A stretch of 64,000 bases of DNA from Sodalis glossinidius str. 'morsitans' (GCF_000010085.1 NC_007712.1:2232001-2296000); one strand, 5' to 3'; positions 36,920-47,402 are shown, counted from the stretch's first letter. Notes: generated from the letters alone by a model not told the origin. Numbers and translations: made by a program.

Positions 36920-37822
36920 ATGTCTGCTATTACGACCAAAGTGAAAAAAGCAGTAATCCCGGTGGCGGGACTGGGTACACGAATGTTGCCGGCAACCAAA
37001 GCTATCCCGAAGGAAATGCTTCCCCTGGTGGATAAGCCTCTGATTCAGTATGTGGTGAATGAATGTATCGCCGCGGGCATCAATGAGATTATCCTGGTGA
37101 CCCACTCCTCCAAAAATTCCATTGAAAACCATTTCGATACCAGCTTTGAGCTGGAAGCCATGCTGGAAAAACGCGTCAAGCGGCAGCTGTTGGCGGAGAT
37201 TCAGGCGATTTGCCCGCCGTATGTCACCATCATGCAGGTTCGTCAGGGGCTGGCCAAAGGGCTGGGGCACGCGGTATTGTGCGCGCATCCGCTGGTGGGT
37301 GACGAGCCGGTTGCGGTGATTTTGCCCGACGTGATTATCGATGAATATGAATCAAACCTGAAGACCGAGAATTTGGCGGCGATGCTAAAACGCTTTGAAG
37401 ATACTGGCCGTAGCCAGATTCTGGTCGAGCCCGTGGAAGATGTCACCAGCTACGGCGTGGTCGATTGCCAGGGTAAAACTCTTAACCCGGGCGAAAGCGT
37501 AGAGATGGTAGGCGTGGTTGAAAAACCGTCTGCGGAAGAAGCGCCGTCGAATTTGTCCGTGGTGGGCCGCTATGTCCTTTCCGCCTATATCTGGGCGCTG
37601 TTGGAAAAAACCCCGCCGGGAGCCGGTAATGAAATCCAGCTGACCGATGCCATTGCGATGCTGATGGATAAAGAAAGCGTAGAAGCCTACCACCTGATGG
37701 GGCTGAACCATGACTGCGGCAACAAATTGGGTTATATGCAGGCGTTCGTGGAATACGGCCTGCGTCATGAAAGTCTTGGCAAAGAGTTCAAAACGTGGTT
37801 AAAAGACGCCATTACACAATAA
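36920..37822 (+). CDS. galU: UTP-glucose-1-phosphate uridylyltransferase
   Basis: A 300-residue nucleotidyltransferase making UDP-glucose. KAVIPVAGLGTRMLPATKAI and PKEMLPLVDKPLIQYVVNE are the UTP-binding motifs; GLNHDCGNKLGYMQAFVEYG lies near the C-terminus. It is followed 49 bp later by ugd and then the epimerase gene, so UDP-glucose made here can flow to UDP-glucuronate and UDP-galacturonate. In E. coli galU is followed by hns; the two sugar genes are an insertion shared with some other enterobacteria. Intact. Confidence 0.96.
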   Translation: MSAITTKVKKAVIPVAGLGTRMLPATKAIPKEMLPLVDKPLIQYVVNECIAAGINEIILVTHSSKNSIENHFDTSFELEAMLEKRVKRQLLAEIQAICPPYVTIMQVRQGLAKGLGHAVLCAHPLVGDEPVAVILPDVIIDEYESNLKTENLAAMLKRFEDTGRSQILVEPVEDVTSYGVVDCQGKTLNPGESVEMVGVVEKPSAEEAPSNLSVVGRYVLSAYIWALLEKTPPGAGNEIQLTDAIAMLMDKESVEAYHLMGLNHDCGNKLGYMQAFVEYGLRHESLGKEFKTWLKDAITQ

Positions 37823-37871
37823 AGCGCTGAAGTTTTTGGCTATACATTGACACAGACCAGGATCTACCAAC

Positions 37872-39212
37872 ATGAAAGTAACGGTTTTTGGTATCGGCTA
37901 TGTCGGCTTGGTGCAGGCTGCGGTATTGGCCGAAGTGGGGCATGACGTGCTGTGCGTCGACGTGGATGAGCGCAAGGTCGAGAATCTGAAAAAAGGCGTG
38001 ATTCCCATTTATGAACCGGGGCTGACGCCGCTGGTACAGCAGAATTATGAAGCCGGCCGGCTGAAATTTATCACGGACGCGCAGGCCGGCGTCAATCATG
38101 GGGTTATGCAGTTTATTGCGGTGGGCACGCCGCCTGACGAAGACGGCTCGGCAGACTTGAAATATGTCACCGCCGTGGCGCGCGCCATTGCCCAACATAT
38201 GCAGGATCACAAAGTGGTCCTGGATAAGTCCACCGTGCCGGTCGGTACCGCGGATAAAGTCCGCGCCGTGATGCAGGAAACGCTGCAAAGCCGTAATAGC
38301 AGCCTGACCTTCGATGTCGTATCCAATCCCGAATTTCTGAAGGAAGGGGCCGCGGTGGCAGACTGCATGCGCCCTGAGCGCATTGTGGTCGGCACCGACA
38401 ACGAGGATGTGGTGGACTTGCTTCATGAGCTGTATGAGCCGTTCAACCGCAATCACGACCGGATGATCTTCATGGATATCCGCAGCGCCGAGCTGACGAA
38501 ATATGCCGCCAATTGTATGCTGGCAACCAAAATCAGCTTCATGAATGAAATGTCCAACCTGGCGGAGCTGTTGGGCGCGGACGTGGAGAAAGTGCGCCAA
38601 GGTATCGGTTCCGACTCGCGTATTGGCTACAGCTTTATCTATCCGGGCTGTGGGTATGGCGGCTCCTGCTTCCCGAAAGACGTGCAGGCACTGATCCGTA
38701 CCGCCGAGCAGATAGGTTACCAGCCCAAGCTGCTGCAGGCGGTAGAAGACGTCAACTACAAGCAGAAAGACAAACTGCCTGCTTTCATCCGCCGTCATTT
38801 CGGCGACGATCTGAGCGGCAAAACCTTTGCGTTGTGGGGGCTGTCGTTCAAACCCAACACCGACGATATGCGCGAAGCGTCAAGCCGGGTGTTGATGGAA
38901 GCGCTATGGGCAGCGGGGGCGACCATTCAGGCTTTCGATCCGGAAGCGATGAATGAAACCCAGTGCATTTATGGCCATCGTGACGATCTGCAACTGATGA
39001 GCACCAAAGAAGCTGCCTTGCGTGGCGCCGATGCCCTGGTTATCTGCACAGAATGGCAGAACTTCCGCGCTCCGGATTTCGATGTCATTAAATCGGCGCT
39101 TAAACAGCCCGTTATCTTTGATGGCCGTAACTTGTACGATCCGGAACGCCTCGCCAATCGCGGTTTTGTCTATTATGGCATCGGCCGCGGTGCGTCGCTT
39201 GCCTCTCATTGA
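37872..39212 (+). CDS. ugd: UDP-glucose 6-dehydrogenase
   Basis: A 446-residue enzyme oxidising UDP-glucose to UDP-glucuronate with two NAD+. N-terminal Rossmann motif FGIGYVGLVQAAVLAE; NPEFLKEGAAVADCMRPERI; the catalytic Cys lies in YPGCGYGGSCFPKDVQAL; the C-terminal domain has WGLSFKPNTDDMREA. ATG 37872 follows AGGATCT. Located between galU and a UDP-glucuronate 4-epimerase gene, forming a three-step UDP-sugar pathway for LPS or capsule. Intact. Confidence 0.96.
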   Translation: MKVTVFGIGYVGLVQAAVLAEVGHDVLCVDVDERKVENLKKGVIPIYEPGLTPLVQQNYEAGRLKFITDAQAGVNHGVMQFIAVGTPPDEDGSADLKYVTAVARAIAQHMQDHKVVLDKSTVPVGTADKVRAVMQETLQSRNSSLTFDVVSNPEFLKEGAAVADCMRPERIVVGTDNEDVVDLLHELYEPFNRNHDRMIFMDIRSAELTKYAANCMLATKISFMNEMSNLAELLGADVEKVRQGIGSDSRIGYSFIYPGCGYGGSCFPKDVQALIRTAEQIGYQPKLLQAVEDVNYKQKDKLPAFIRRHFGDDLSGKTFALWGLSFKPNTDDMREASSRVLMEALWAAGATIQAFDPEAMNETQCIYGHRDDLQLMSTKEAALRGADALVICTEWQNFRAPDFDVIKSALKQPVIFDGRNLYDPERLANRGFVYYGIGRGASLASH

Positions 39213-39224
39213 TAAGAGACCGCG

Positions 39225-40232
39225 ATGAAATTTCTGGTCACCGGCGCCGCCGGTTTTATCGGCTATCATGTCAGCGGGCGTTTGCTCGCTGACGGTCATC
39301 AGGTGGTCGGCATCGACAACCTGAGCGATTATTATGATGTGTCGCTGAAGCAAGCGCGTCTTGACGGCCTGCAGGCCGTCAAGACTTTCCGCTTTCAAAA
39401 GCTGGATTTGGCAGACCAGCAGGGCATCGCCAGCCTGTTTGCCAGCGAACGCTTCACGCGGGTGATCCACCTCGGCGCACAGGCCGGGGTACGTTATTCG
39501 CTGGAGAACCCGCTGGCCTATGGCGACGCTAACCTTATCGGTCATCTCAATATTCTTGAGGGATGCCGGCACAATCAGGTGCAGCACCTGCTGTATGCCT
39601 CCTCCAGTTCGGTCTATGGTCTCAACCGCAAGTTGCCTTTCTCGATGGATGATACTGTCGACCATCCGGTATCGCTGTATGCGGCTACCAAAAAAGCCAA
39701 CGAGCTGATGGCGCATACCTATGCGCACCTGTACCAGTTGCCTACCACCGGCCTGCGCTTTTTTACCGTCTACGGCCCGTGGGGGCGTCCGGATATGGCC
39801 TTGTTCAAGTTCACCCGGGCGATGCTCAACGGTGAACGTATCGATGTCTATAACGGCGGTGAAATGCTGCGCGATTTCACGTATATCGACGATATCGTGG
39901 AAGCGATCGTGCGCCTGCAGGACGTGATTCCGGTGCCGGATGCCGGCTGGACGGTAGAAACCGGTTCACCGGCGGCGAGCTCCGCGCCTTACCGCGTCTA
40001 TAATATCGGTAACAGTCAGCCGGTAAAGCTGATGGACTATATTGAGGCGCTGGAAGACGCGCTCGGCATTCAAGCCGAGAAAAACCTTCTGCCGATGCAG
40101 CCCGGTGATGTGTTGGAAACCAGCGCGGATACGCAGGAGTTGTATCGCGCGATTGGCTTCAAACCGCAGACGCCGGTGACGGAAGGGGTGAAACGTTTCG
40201 TGAAGTGGTATCGCGATTATTACCAGCGTTAA
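39225..40232 (+). CDS. UDP-glucuronate 4-epimerase
   Basis: A 335-residue extended-SDR epimerase. LVTGAAGFIGYHVSGRLL binds NAD+; SSSVYGLNRKLPF supplies the Ser and YAATKKANELMAH the catalytic Tyr-Lys pair; RFFTVYGPWGRPDMALFKF is typical of the UDP-glucuronate subgroup (uge/lpsL type). It starts 12 bp after ugd and should convert UDP-glucuronate to UDP-galacturonate for LPS core or capsule. Substrate assignment rests on subgroup motifs and the ugd neighbour. Intact. Confidence 0.92.
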   Translation: MKFLVTGAAGFIGYHVSGRLLADGHQVVGIDNLSDYYDVSLKQARLDGLQAVKTFRFQKLDLADQQGIASLFASERFTRVIHLGAQAGVRYSLENPLAYGDANLIGHLNILEGCRHNQVQHLLYASSSSVYGLNRKLPFSMDDTVDHPVSLYAATKKANELMAHTYAHLYQLPTTGLRFFTVYGPWGRPDMALFKFTRAMLNGERIDVYNGGEMLRDFTYIDDIVEAIVRLQDVIPVPDAGWTVETGSPAASSAPYRVYNIGNSQPVKLMDYIEALEDALGIQAEKNLLPMQPGDVLETSADTQELYRAIGFKPQTPVTEGVKRFVKWYRDYYQR

Positions 40233-41483
40233 TGTATTGCCCTATCAGCAGAGATAACAGCGGCCCGTTGGACGCTTTTTTTGCCAGGAGTAAAGGGGCC
40301 CGGGCATCGTGCAGGAGGCACTGGCACCCTGTTGCGCTGCGCTAGAGTACTTATTATGCGCAGAGGACCGCCAGGGTGGCATTTCTGCAAGGCGCTTAGG
40401 TTCCTGCATTTTTGCGTCCACACCGGGGAGGCCCTAAACGAGGCCCGTCAAGCGCCAGAGTGGCCGGTGACGCCGCAGCAGAGCGCCGGTAAGGGTTACG
40501 GGTCGATACAAAAGCCGGTCCTTTACAGCCCCTTGCAGTCGGTGAGGACATGGAATAGGAAACGTTATCCGGCAGTGAATACGGCGGTGCGGCGGTAACG
40601 GTGTGAACGTGGGCTCTCCACGTTTGCGGTCACGCCCGTCTTTGTCGCGGATATTCCGCTCCGACGGCTCATCTCCCGACGAGAATAAGGCGGAGCGAAA
40701 AAAGTCCCAGCACGCACGCTGGATTCTGCAGCGCAAAAACGGCGATTTTCCATTATTCTTTTGGCTATTGACCAAATGCTGGGGCGGAGGGCAAAGAAGG
40801 AAATATGGCTCGCGCGTAGGCACCTCTTGTTTGCGCAACGCGCGGATTGCCGGAGTATAACGGGATGGGGAAGATTCACTCGATAATATACACGCAGGTT
40901 AACGAATATATTCACTGGATGAAAAAGCTATCAATAATGCGGCATAACGCACATTTTGGCAGCAGTATAACCCTATTTTGGTCTTGAAATTTGCCGCCTT
41001 CTTTACTGCCTTTTGCAATATACTGCAAGAAAAAAGGGCATACGCTTACCGTCAACGATAGAAATCACTGTAGGTGAAATATTTCTTGAACATGAAATGT
41101 CCTCTAATCAAACTGGGTTCCGGGTAACGGCTTTTTAACTCATTGGTAAATTAGCGGACAGAAGTGCATCGATTTGTCACAATGGAATAGCGCCAACCCC
41201 TCCCGCGAGTATGCGAATGTGAAGATTATGTTGAATTATAACGGCACAATGGCGGTGCTAGCGTAAAACGCCGGGGGTTATCCCCACGCTCACCGCCGCT
41301 CGCCAGTTAATTATTCTGTTCATAATTTACTCATTATAAGGTTTGTCTGCTGATTATTAAATGGCATTGCGGCGCAGATCGCGGTGGAATAGACTTTCGC
41401 TTAGCCAAAGCGTGTTGCAACAGAAAGGGGAATTGATCAACGGATAGGGCGTTTGTCGCCGTCGCCGCCGCCGCCGGTGGCAC
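40233..41483. other. 1.25 kb without a recognisable gene
   Basis: Open frames occur on both strands (for example 40434-40838 reverse, 40603-40860 forward) but are Arg/Pro-rich, overlap antisense and match nothing I know. The right part is AT-rich. It is probably eroded coding sequence plus regulatory DNA. Confidence 0.5.
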
Positions 41484-41516
41484 ATAAAAAAAACCGCTGC
41501 GGGCAGCGGGTTTTTT
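41484..41516 (-). terminator. hns terminator (bidirectional)
   Basis: Stem ccgctgc / gcagcgg flanked by A8 on the left and T6 on the right; acts on the reverse strand for hns, 22 bases past its stop, and could also stop forward transcripts. Confidence 0.9.
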
Positions 41517-41538
41517 GTAACCTGGATCAAGCAGGCGA

Positions 41539-41946
41539 TTATAGCAGGAAATCTTCCAGTGCTTTGCCTTCTTCATCAATCGCTTTTTTGATTACCGCAG
41601 GGGTACGGCCTTGACCGGTCCAGGTTTTAACGTCGCCGTTTTCGTCGGTGTACTGATATTTCGCCGGACGAGCGGCACGCTTGGTTTTACCAGCGGATTT
41701 GGAGGAACTCATCGACTGCAGCAATTCGTTCGGGTCGATTCCATCGGCAATCAACATTTCACGGTATTGTTGTAATTTACGCGTATGCTCTTCAATTTCA
41801 GCCTGGGCTTGACTATCTTCCTCACGGCGTTCATTGACAACGACCTCCAGTTTCTCCAGCATTTCTTCAAGAGTTTCCAGAGTGCATTCTCTGGCCTGTG
41901 CGCGCAGAGTACGGATGTTGTTAAGAATCTTTAGTGCTTCGCTCAT
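41539..41946 (-). CDS. hns: Nucleoid protein H-NS
   Basis: The 135-residue global silencer of AT-rich DNA. The N-terminal coiled-coil oligomerisation region begins SEALKILNNIRTLRAQAREC; linker SSSKSAGKTKRAARPAKYQY; DNA-binding domain with TWTGQGRTPAVIKKAIDEEG (the QGR AT-hook-like motif). Although the frame is open to 42036, H-NS starts at MSEALKILNN, giving 41946. A strong terminator follows. Preserved H-NS is relevant because both AT-rich islands in this window are likely targets. Intact. Confidence 0.97.
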   Translation of the reverse strand: MSEALKILNNIRTLRAQARECTLETLEEMLEKLEVVVNERREEDSQAQAEIEEHTRKLQQYREMLIADGIDPNELLQSMSSSKSAGKTKRAARPAKYQYTDENGDVKTWTGQGRTPAVIKKAIDEEGKALEDFLL

Positions 41947-42495
41947 TGACTTAATCTCAAATATTATAAAGGGGGCGTCCCAGTAATAATAGAGCGCTAG
42001 TTTCTTTTCTGCAATACCCAGATTGTGATTAATCAAAAATATTCTTTATAAATGCTCATGAACCCGCAACTGTAAATATATTGTGTTCGCCAGGCGAGGC
42101 AAAATTGATTCATCAGGTTCCGTTTTTCCTTCAGGACGCCTTATGAGTGCATAATGCACTGCTGATTTCATTATAAGGAAGGTTTATATCACCGCGCCCG
42201 CGGAGGGGGTTATAACCGCTGTAGACCTTACCTGAGGCTGAAAAATAAAAGCTTTCCAGCATAATCTCCTGCGATTTTTATATCATCTGCGGTGGGACAG
42301 ATGCCCGGCTTACTCGCGCGTCATCGCGATAAATGTCGCCCGCTGGTGTGCTAATGCCCATTGCGCGCGGCTTTGGCGTTCAAAAACTATAACCCGGACG
42401 CCGTTGGCGAAGGATGCGCATTTTTTATTGTTTGTGGAAGCAAGTTATTGTCTCGAGCGCTTACCGCCGCCGCTGGCTGGCGGAGTGCCGGGTGG

Positions 42496-43108
42496 ATGGC
42501 GCAACTCTATTTTTATTATTCTGCAATGAATGCCGGAAAGACAACCTCGCTGCTGCAGTCCTCCTATAATTATCAAGAACGCGGCATGCGTACGCTCGTG
42601 TTCACGGCAGAAATCGACGATCGTTACGCCCGCGGGCAGGTTCATTCGCGTATCGGGTTGTCTTCGCCTGCGGAAGTGTTTTTTGCCCAAAATGATATGT
42701 ATGTGGCTGTGGCGGCCGCGCACAAAAAGCAGACCGTACATTGCGTGCTGGTGGATGAATGTCACTTTCTGAGCCGTGAACAGGTTGCCGGATTATGTGC
42801 CGTAGTAGATAAGCTGACTATTCCGGTGCTATGGACAGCGCACCGATTTTCGCGCTGAGCCGTTTGCCGGGAGTTTGTGGCTGCTCGCCTGGGCAGACAA
42901 ACTGGTGGAATTGAAAACCGTTTGCTACTGCGGTCGCAAGGCCAACCGTGTGCTGCGTATCGATGAGCAGGGTAAAGCTGTTCACGATGGGCAACAAGTG
43001 GTGATTGGCGGTAATGATCGCTATGTGTCGGTCTGCCGCAAGCATTTCACCGCGGCGCTGACGCGTTCGGCACCGGGGCAGGGAATGAACATCCTGCCTC
43101 CGGCATAG
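42496..43108 (+). pseudogene. tdk: tdk pseudogene (thymidine kinase)
   Basis: ATG 42496 gives MAQLYFYYSAMNAGKTTSLL (P-loop) and CVLVDECHFLSREQV with the catalytic DE motif. Near 42830 a small deletion in the segment encoding VLCYGLRTDFR shifts the frame (early stop 42856-42858). The C-terminal half is intact in another frame: SLWLLAWADKLVELKTVCYC, CGRKANRVLRIDEQG, RYVSVCRKHF with the zinc-binding Cys residues. The loss blocks thymidine salvage. The order hns-tdk-adhE matches E. coli. A sequencing indel would be the only alternative. Confidence 0.92.
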
Positions 43109-43458
43109 CGAGAATCGTTGTAACGTAAAAAAGCCTCCTGTGCAAAGCCTGCCGCGGGCGCGCTTCTCCGCCCGTAGCGGGTATCTTACCTCCTGCGGCG
43201 CATACGCGTCCTACCGTACCGCTCGGTCGCCATGCGGCGCTGAGCGCCTCCTGTCATCGTTCTGAAGCTAATTGTCAATTGTCTACCCTAATATCAAAGG
43301 ACGTGTTAGCGTGGCATTAGCCAGTTGCGGCACGGTCGGCGCCTCAATCATTGGCGGGCGTGGCGAGGTCGGCAGCGTCGCTGGCGCCTGTGATGCAGCG
43401 CTAGCGGGCCGTGGACGGATAATGCGCGGAGAAGTTAGCCTTGGCGTGAACGGATAAA
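43109..43458. other. tdk-adhE intergenic stretch
   Basis: About 350 bases without a recognised gene. A 61-codon forward frame (43272-43457) and its antisense are Ala/Gly- and Pro-rich and run into the adhE terminator, so I do not call them. Confidence 0.5.
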
Positions 43459-43497
43459 AAACGCCCCGGAGGACGTCACTCCCGACGGGGCGTTTTA
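43459..43497 (-). terminator. adhE terminator
   Basis: A 10-bp stem (aaacgccccg / cggggcgttt), with six consecutive T on the reverse strand, 67 bases after the adhE stop. Confidence 0.9.
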
Positions 43498-43563
43498 GGG
43501 CCATGATGACCCTTCGGCAAACTCAGTGACCTGCGGCGGAGTAGTTACCTGGGGCGCAGACCG

Positions 43564-46281
43564 TCAACTGGTCACTTTCTCGGCTTTCTTTTCGCTTTTG
43601 GGCGCCTGAACGCTCGCTTTAACGTCCCCGACCGGGGCAGGTGCGGTGGCAGCCTCTACGGCATTGTCAAAGGGTTCGACAAACTTGCGGCCGTAGTAAG
43701 TATCCAGCAGAATTTGCTTCAATTCGGCAATCAGCGGATAGCGCGGGTTGGCACTGGTACACTGATCGTCGAAGGCGTCTTCCGACAGTTTATCCACTTT
43801 GGCCAGGAAGTCCGCCTCCTGCACTCCGGCCTTACGGATGGAGGTCGGGATACCCAGCTCCAGCTTGATCTCATCCAGCCACTGCAGCAGCTTTTCAATC
43901 TTCTGCGCGGTGCGGTCGCCCGCGGCGCTGAGTCCCAGATGATCCGCGATTTCAGCGTAGCGACGACGGGCCTGCGGGCGGTCGTACTGGCTGAAGGCCG
44001 CCTGTTTGGTCGGATTGTCGTTGGCGTTGTAGCGAATGACGTTGCTTACCAGCATGGCATTGGCCAGGCCATGAGGAATGTGGAATTCCGAGCCCAGTTT
44101 ATGGGCCATGGAGTGACATACCCCAAGGAAGGCGTTGGCGAAGGCGATACCGGCAATGGTCGCCGCATTGTGCACGCGTTCACGCGCAACCGGGTTTTTG
44201 GTGCCATCGTGGTAGCTGGCGGGCAGATACTCTTTCAACAATTTCAACGCCTGCAGGGCCTGGCCGTCGGAGAACTCGGTCGCCATAATGGAAACATAGG
44301 CTTCCAGCGCGTGGGTCACCGCATCCAGCCCGCCAAAGGCGCACAGGGATTTCGGCATGTTCATCACCAGATTGGCGTCGACAATTGCCATATCCGGTAC
44401 CAGAGCATAGTCCGCCAGCGGGTATTTCTGACCGGTGGCATCGTCGGTTACTACCGCGAACGGGGTGACTTCAGAACCGGTACCGGAGGTGGTGGTAATG
44501 GCGATCATCTTCGCCTTCACTCCCATTTTCGGGAACTTGTAAATACGTTTACGGATATCCATAAAGCGTAGCGCCAGCTCTTCAAAATGGGTTTCAGGAT
44601 GTTCATACATCACCCACATGATTTTGGCGGCATCCATCGGCGAACCACCGCCCAGGGCGATGATGGTGTCCGGCTTGAAGGAGTTCATTTGCATCGCGCC
44701 TTTACGCACGATGCTTAAGGTCGGATCCGCTTCAACTTCAAAGAAGACTTCGGTTTCGATACCGTGTTTTTTCAGCACCGAGGTTATCTGATCGGCGTAG
44801 CGATTATTGAACAGGTAACGGTCGGTGACGATGAAGGCGCGTTTGGCGCCGTCGCTGGCCACTTCTTCAAGCGCAATCGGCAGGGAACCGCGACGGAAAT
44901 AGATGGATTTGGGAAGCTTATGCCACATCATATTTTCAGCTCGCTTAGCGACGGTTTTGGTATTGATGAGGTGTTTGGGGCCAACGTTTTCAGAAATCGA
45001 GTTGCCGCCCCAGGAACCACATCCTAGCGTCAGCGACGGCGCCAGCTTGAAGTTATACAGATCGCCGATGCCGCCCTGTGAAGCCGGGGTATTGATAAGA
45101 ATACGCGCGGTTTTCATCTTGTCGCCAAAGAACTTGACGCGTTCGCCCTGGTTGTCCTGATTGGTATAGAGACAGGAGGTATGACCGATGCCGCCCATGG
45201 CCACCAATTTTTCTGCGATGTCCACAGCGTCCTCGAAATCCCGTGCGCGATACATCGCCAGGGTCGGCGACAGTTTTTCGTGTGCAAAGGGTTCAGACTC
45301 GTCCACTTTGCTGACTTCGCCAATCAGGACTTTAGTATTGCCGGGAACGAGCAGGCCGGCCATTTCGGCGATCTTCGCTGCTGGCTGGCCGACAATGGCC
45401 GCATTCAGGCCGCCATTTTTCAGGATGATATCTGAAACCGCTTTCAGTTCCTGGCCGCGCAACATGCAACCGCCGTGGCTGGCGAAACGTTCACGCACCT
45501 GATCATACAGCGCATCAACAACGACCACGGATTGTTCTGAGGCGCAAATGACACCGTTATCGAAGGTTTTCGACATCAGAATGGAGGCGACCACGCGTTT
45601 GATATCCGCGGTTTCATCCACCACGACCGGGGTGTTGCCGGCGCCGACGCCGATGGCGGGTTTACCGGAACTGTAAGCGGCTTTCACCATGCCTGGCCCG
45701 CCGGTGGCGAGGATCAGGTTGATATCAGGATGATGCATTAATTGATTGGACAGCTCCACCGACGGCTCGTCGATCCAGCCGATAATGTCCCGCGGCGCGC
45801 CGGCGGCGATAGCGGCCTGTAGCACAATATCGGCCGCTTTGTTGGTGGCGTTCTTGGCGCGAGGATGCGGCGAGAAGATAATCCCGTTTCGGGTTTTCAG
45901 GCTAATAAGCGCTTTGAAGATGGCGGTAGACGTGGGGTTGGTCGTGGGCACGATACCGCAGATAAGGCCAATCGGCTCAGCGATGGAGATGGTACCAAAG
46001 GTGTCATCCTCGGCCAGGATGCCGCAGGTTTTTTCATCTTTGTAGGCGTTGTATATGTATTCAGAAGCAAAGTGGTTCTTGATGACTTTGTCTTCCACGA
46101 TACCCATGCCGGATTCGGCTACCGCCATTTTGGCTAGGGGGATACGGGCATCTGCCGCGGCCAGGGCGGCCGCGCGGAAAATCTTGTCCACCTGCTCCTG
46201 GGTAAAATTGGCGTATTCGCGCTGTGCTTTTCTCACCTGTGCAACTAAGGTATTGAGTTCAGCGACATTAGTAACAGCCAT
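43564..46281 (-). CDS. adhE: Bifunctional acetaldehyde-CoA/alcohol dehydrogenase AdhE
   Basis: A 905-residue fermentative enzyme converting acetyl-CoA to ethanol and regenerating NAD+ (E. coli 891). Residues 1-440 form the aldehyde dehydrogenase with catalytic Cys in NGVICASEQS. The Fe-dependent alcohol dehydrogenase follows (ALGGGSPMDAAKIMW, TTTSGTGSEVTPFAVVTDD, FGGLDAVTHALEAYV, CHSMAHKLGSEFHIPHGLAN with iron-binding His). The C-terminus carries an additional Ala/Pro/Lys-rich tail of roughly 25 residues. AGGAGAG precedes ATG 46281. ychE, its E. coli neighbour towards opp, is missing. Intact. Confidence 0.97.
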   Translation of the reverse strand: MAVTNVAELNTLVAQVRKAQREYANFTQEQVDKIFRAAALAAADARIPLAKMAVAESGMGIVEDKVIKNHFASEYIYNAYKDEKTCGILAEDDTFGTISIAEPIGLICGIVPTTNPTSTAIFKALISLKTRNGIIFSPHPRAKNATNKAADIVLQAAIAAGAPRDIIGWIDEPSVELSNQLMHHPDINLILATGGPGMVKAAYSSGKPAIGVGAGNTPVVVDETADIKRVVASILMSKTFDNGVICASEQSVVVVDALYDQVRERFASHGGCMLRGQELKAVSDIILKNGGLNAAIVGQPAAKIAEMAGLLVPGNTKVLIGEVSKVDESEPFAHEKLSPTLAMYRARDFEDAVDIAEKLVAMGGIGHTSCLYTNQDNQGERVKFFGDKMKTARILINTPASQGGIGDLYNFKLAPSLTLGCGSWGGNSISENVGPKHLINTKTVAKRAENMMWHKLPKSIYFRRGSLPIALEEVASDGAKRAFIVTDRYLFNNRYADQITSVLKKHGIETEVFFEVEADPTLSIVRKGAMQMNSFKPDTIIALGGGSPMDAAKIMWVMYEHPETHFEELALRFMDIRKRIYKFPKMGVKAKMIAITTTSGTGSEVTPFAVVTDDATGQKYPLADYALVPDMAIVDANLVMNMPKSLCAFGGLDAVTHALEAYVSIMATEFSDGQALQALKLLKEYLPASYHDGTKNPVARERVHNAATIAGIAFANAFLGVCHSMAHKLGSEFHIPHGLANAMLVSNVIRYNANDNPTKQAAFSQYDRPQARRRYAEIADHLGLSAAGDRTAQKIEKLLQWLDEIKLELGIPTSIRKAGVQEADFLAKVDKLSEDAFDDQCTSANPRYPLIAELKQILLDTYYGRKFVEPFDNAVEAATAPAPVGDVKASVQAPKSEKKAEKVTS

Positions 46282-47402
46282 ATTGCTCTCCTAATAAAGT
46301 TAAAAATTGCGATTAATCTGTTAAACCATTTAAGTAAAGAGCCCAGTGTTGACAATTATATGACCGATTTGCTCATTCGTCGTTCATTTGGCTCGTTGCT
46401 TTGTGACCTTTTGGGCCATGGCGTTTTACTTAACCAGTCTTCAGATCGCCATCATTAACATCTCATTGTTCACCTCGCCAGTCCTTTATTCCTCTTATCG
46501 CCTTCCTTAATGCAAAGCTTACGGTGTATCGGAGGATAAATATGTGATAAATATCAATAAAAATGCAAGCTGATACCTTTCATCTTCAACAAAAAAACGC
46601 TTTGCTACTCGTGAGATACGTTTGACAAACAGAGTTCACATAAAGGTTAATAAGCCTAACATAACAGCAACAACTTGACGACTCGACGGGAGTTATAAAG
46701 CCCTGCAATAGGCAGGGTAAAGAGGACAAAAATGGCGCTAATTAAGGCTATAAGAGAAACGTAACCTTATTTGCCAGCATATTCCAGCGCAGAGACCGCG
46801 CTATTGACCAACAATCGAACCGACAAGGGCAACGACTAGCGCCCCAGAAGGCATATATTCGCGTTGCCAGCCGACGCAGGGAATAGATTATTTTCCCTCA
46901 GCCTTAAGCTATGCATTAAAATTATTTACGTTGTGCGTATCGATGACGGTCCCGAGGGGCCAAGGAAAAGAGAATAGCTGATAGCAATACGGACAACCTA
47001 TCCGTCTGTGGCCTTGCGCGCACGCAACGCAGTGCACGACATCAGCGTCATAGGCGGAGCAGGGTGGATAAAGCGCGCCAGGGGGAGACACTGACGTTGG
47101 CGGCGGCGCACAATCATGCGGCGTGCTCCAGGTTAACGAACGTGTCGCCCTCGCATCGCTACCCGCGTTGTCAGCCCAAAAGGCGCGGTCGGGATCTTGA
47201 GTCCTTAACACCCTTGTGATGGGGCATATAACAGACCGCCAGGCAGAGGCGGTCGGAATGCGCCAGTGATCGTCGAACGGGCAGCCTACTGCGGCCGTAA
47301 ACCACGGGTGGTCCTCCGGCCGTAAGCGGATGATGGGGCGCGTGGCATATTATATTGTGCCCAGGGAAAAGCCTCAAAATAAGGCATATTGCACTATGAC
47401 GA
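46282..47402. other. 1.1 kb adhE upstream region without a gene
   Basis: The 300 bases next to adhE should hold its promoter. The rest contains only overlapping, unrecognised frames. E. coli has ychE and an IS remnant here; I see no trace of ychE. Confidence 0.5.

Noticed and set aside
40434..40838. A 134-codon reverse-strand frame after the epimerase gene
   Set aside because: Arg/Pro-rich composition, overlapping frames on both strands and no recognised similarity.
41947..42036. 30-codon N-terminal extension of hns
   Set aside because: H-NS universally starts MSEALKILNN; the extension is not conserved and has no good ribosome site.
43272..43457. A 61-codon forward frame before adhE
   Set aside because: Low-complexity Gly/Ala/Val sequence ending in the adhE terminator; no ribosome site or homologue recognised.
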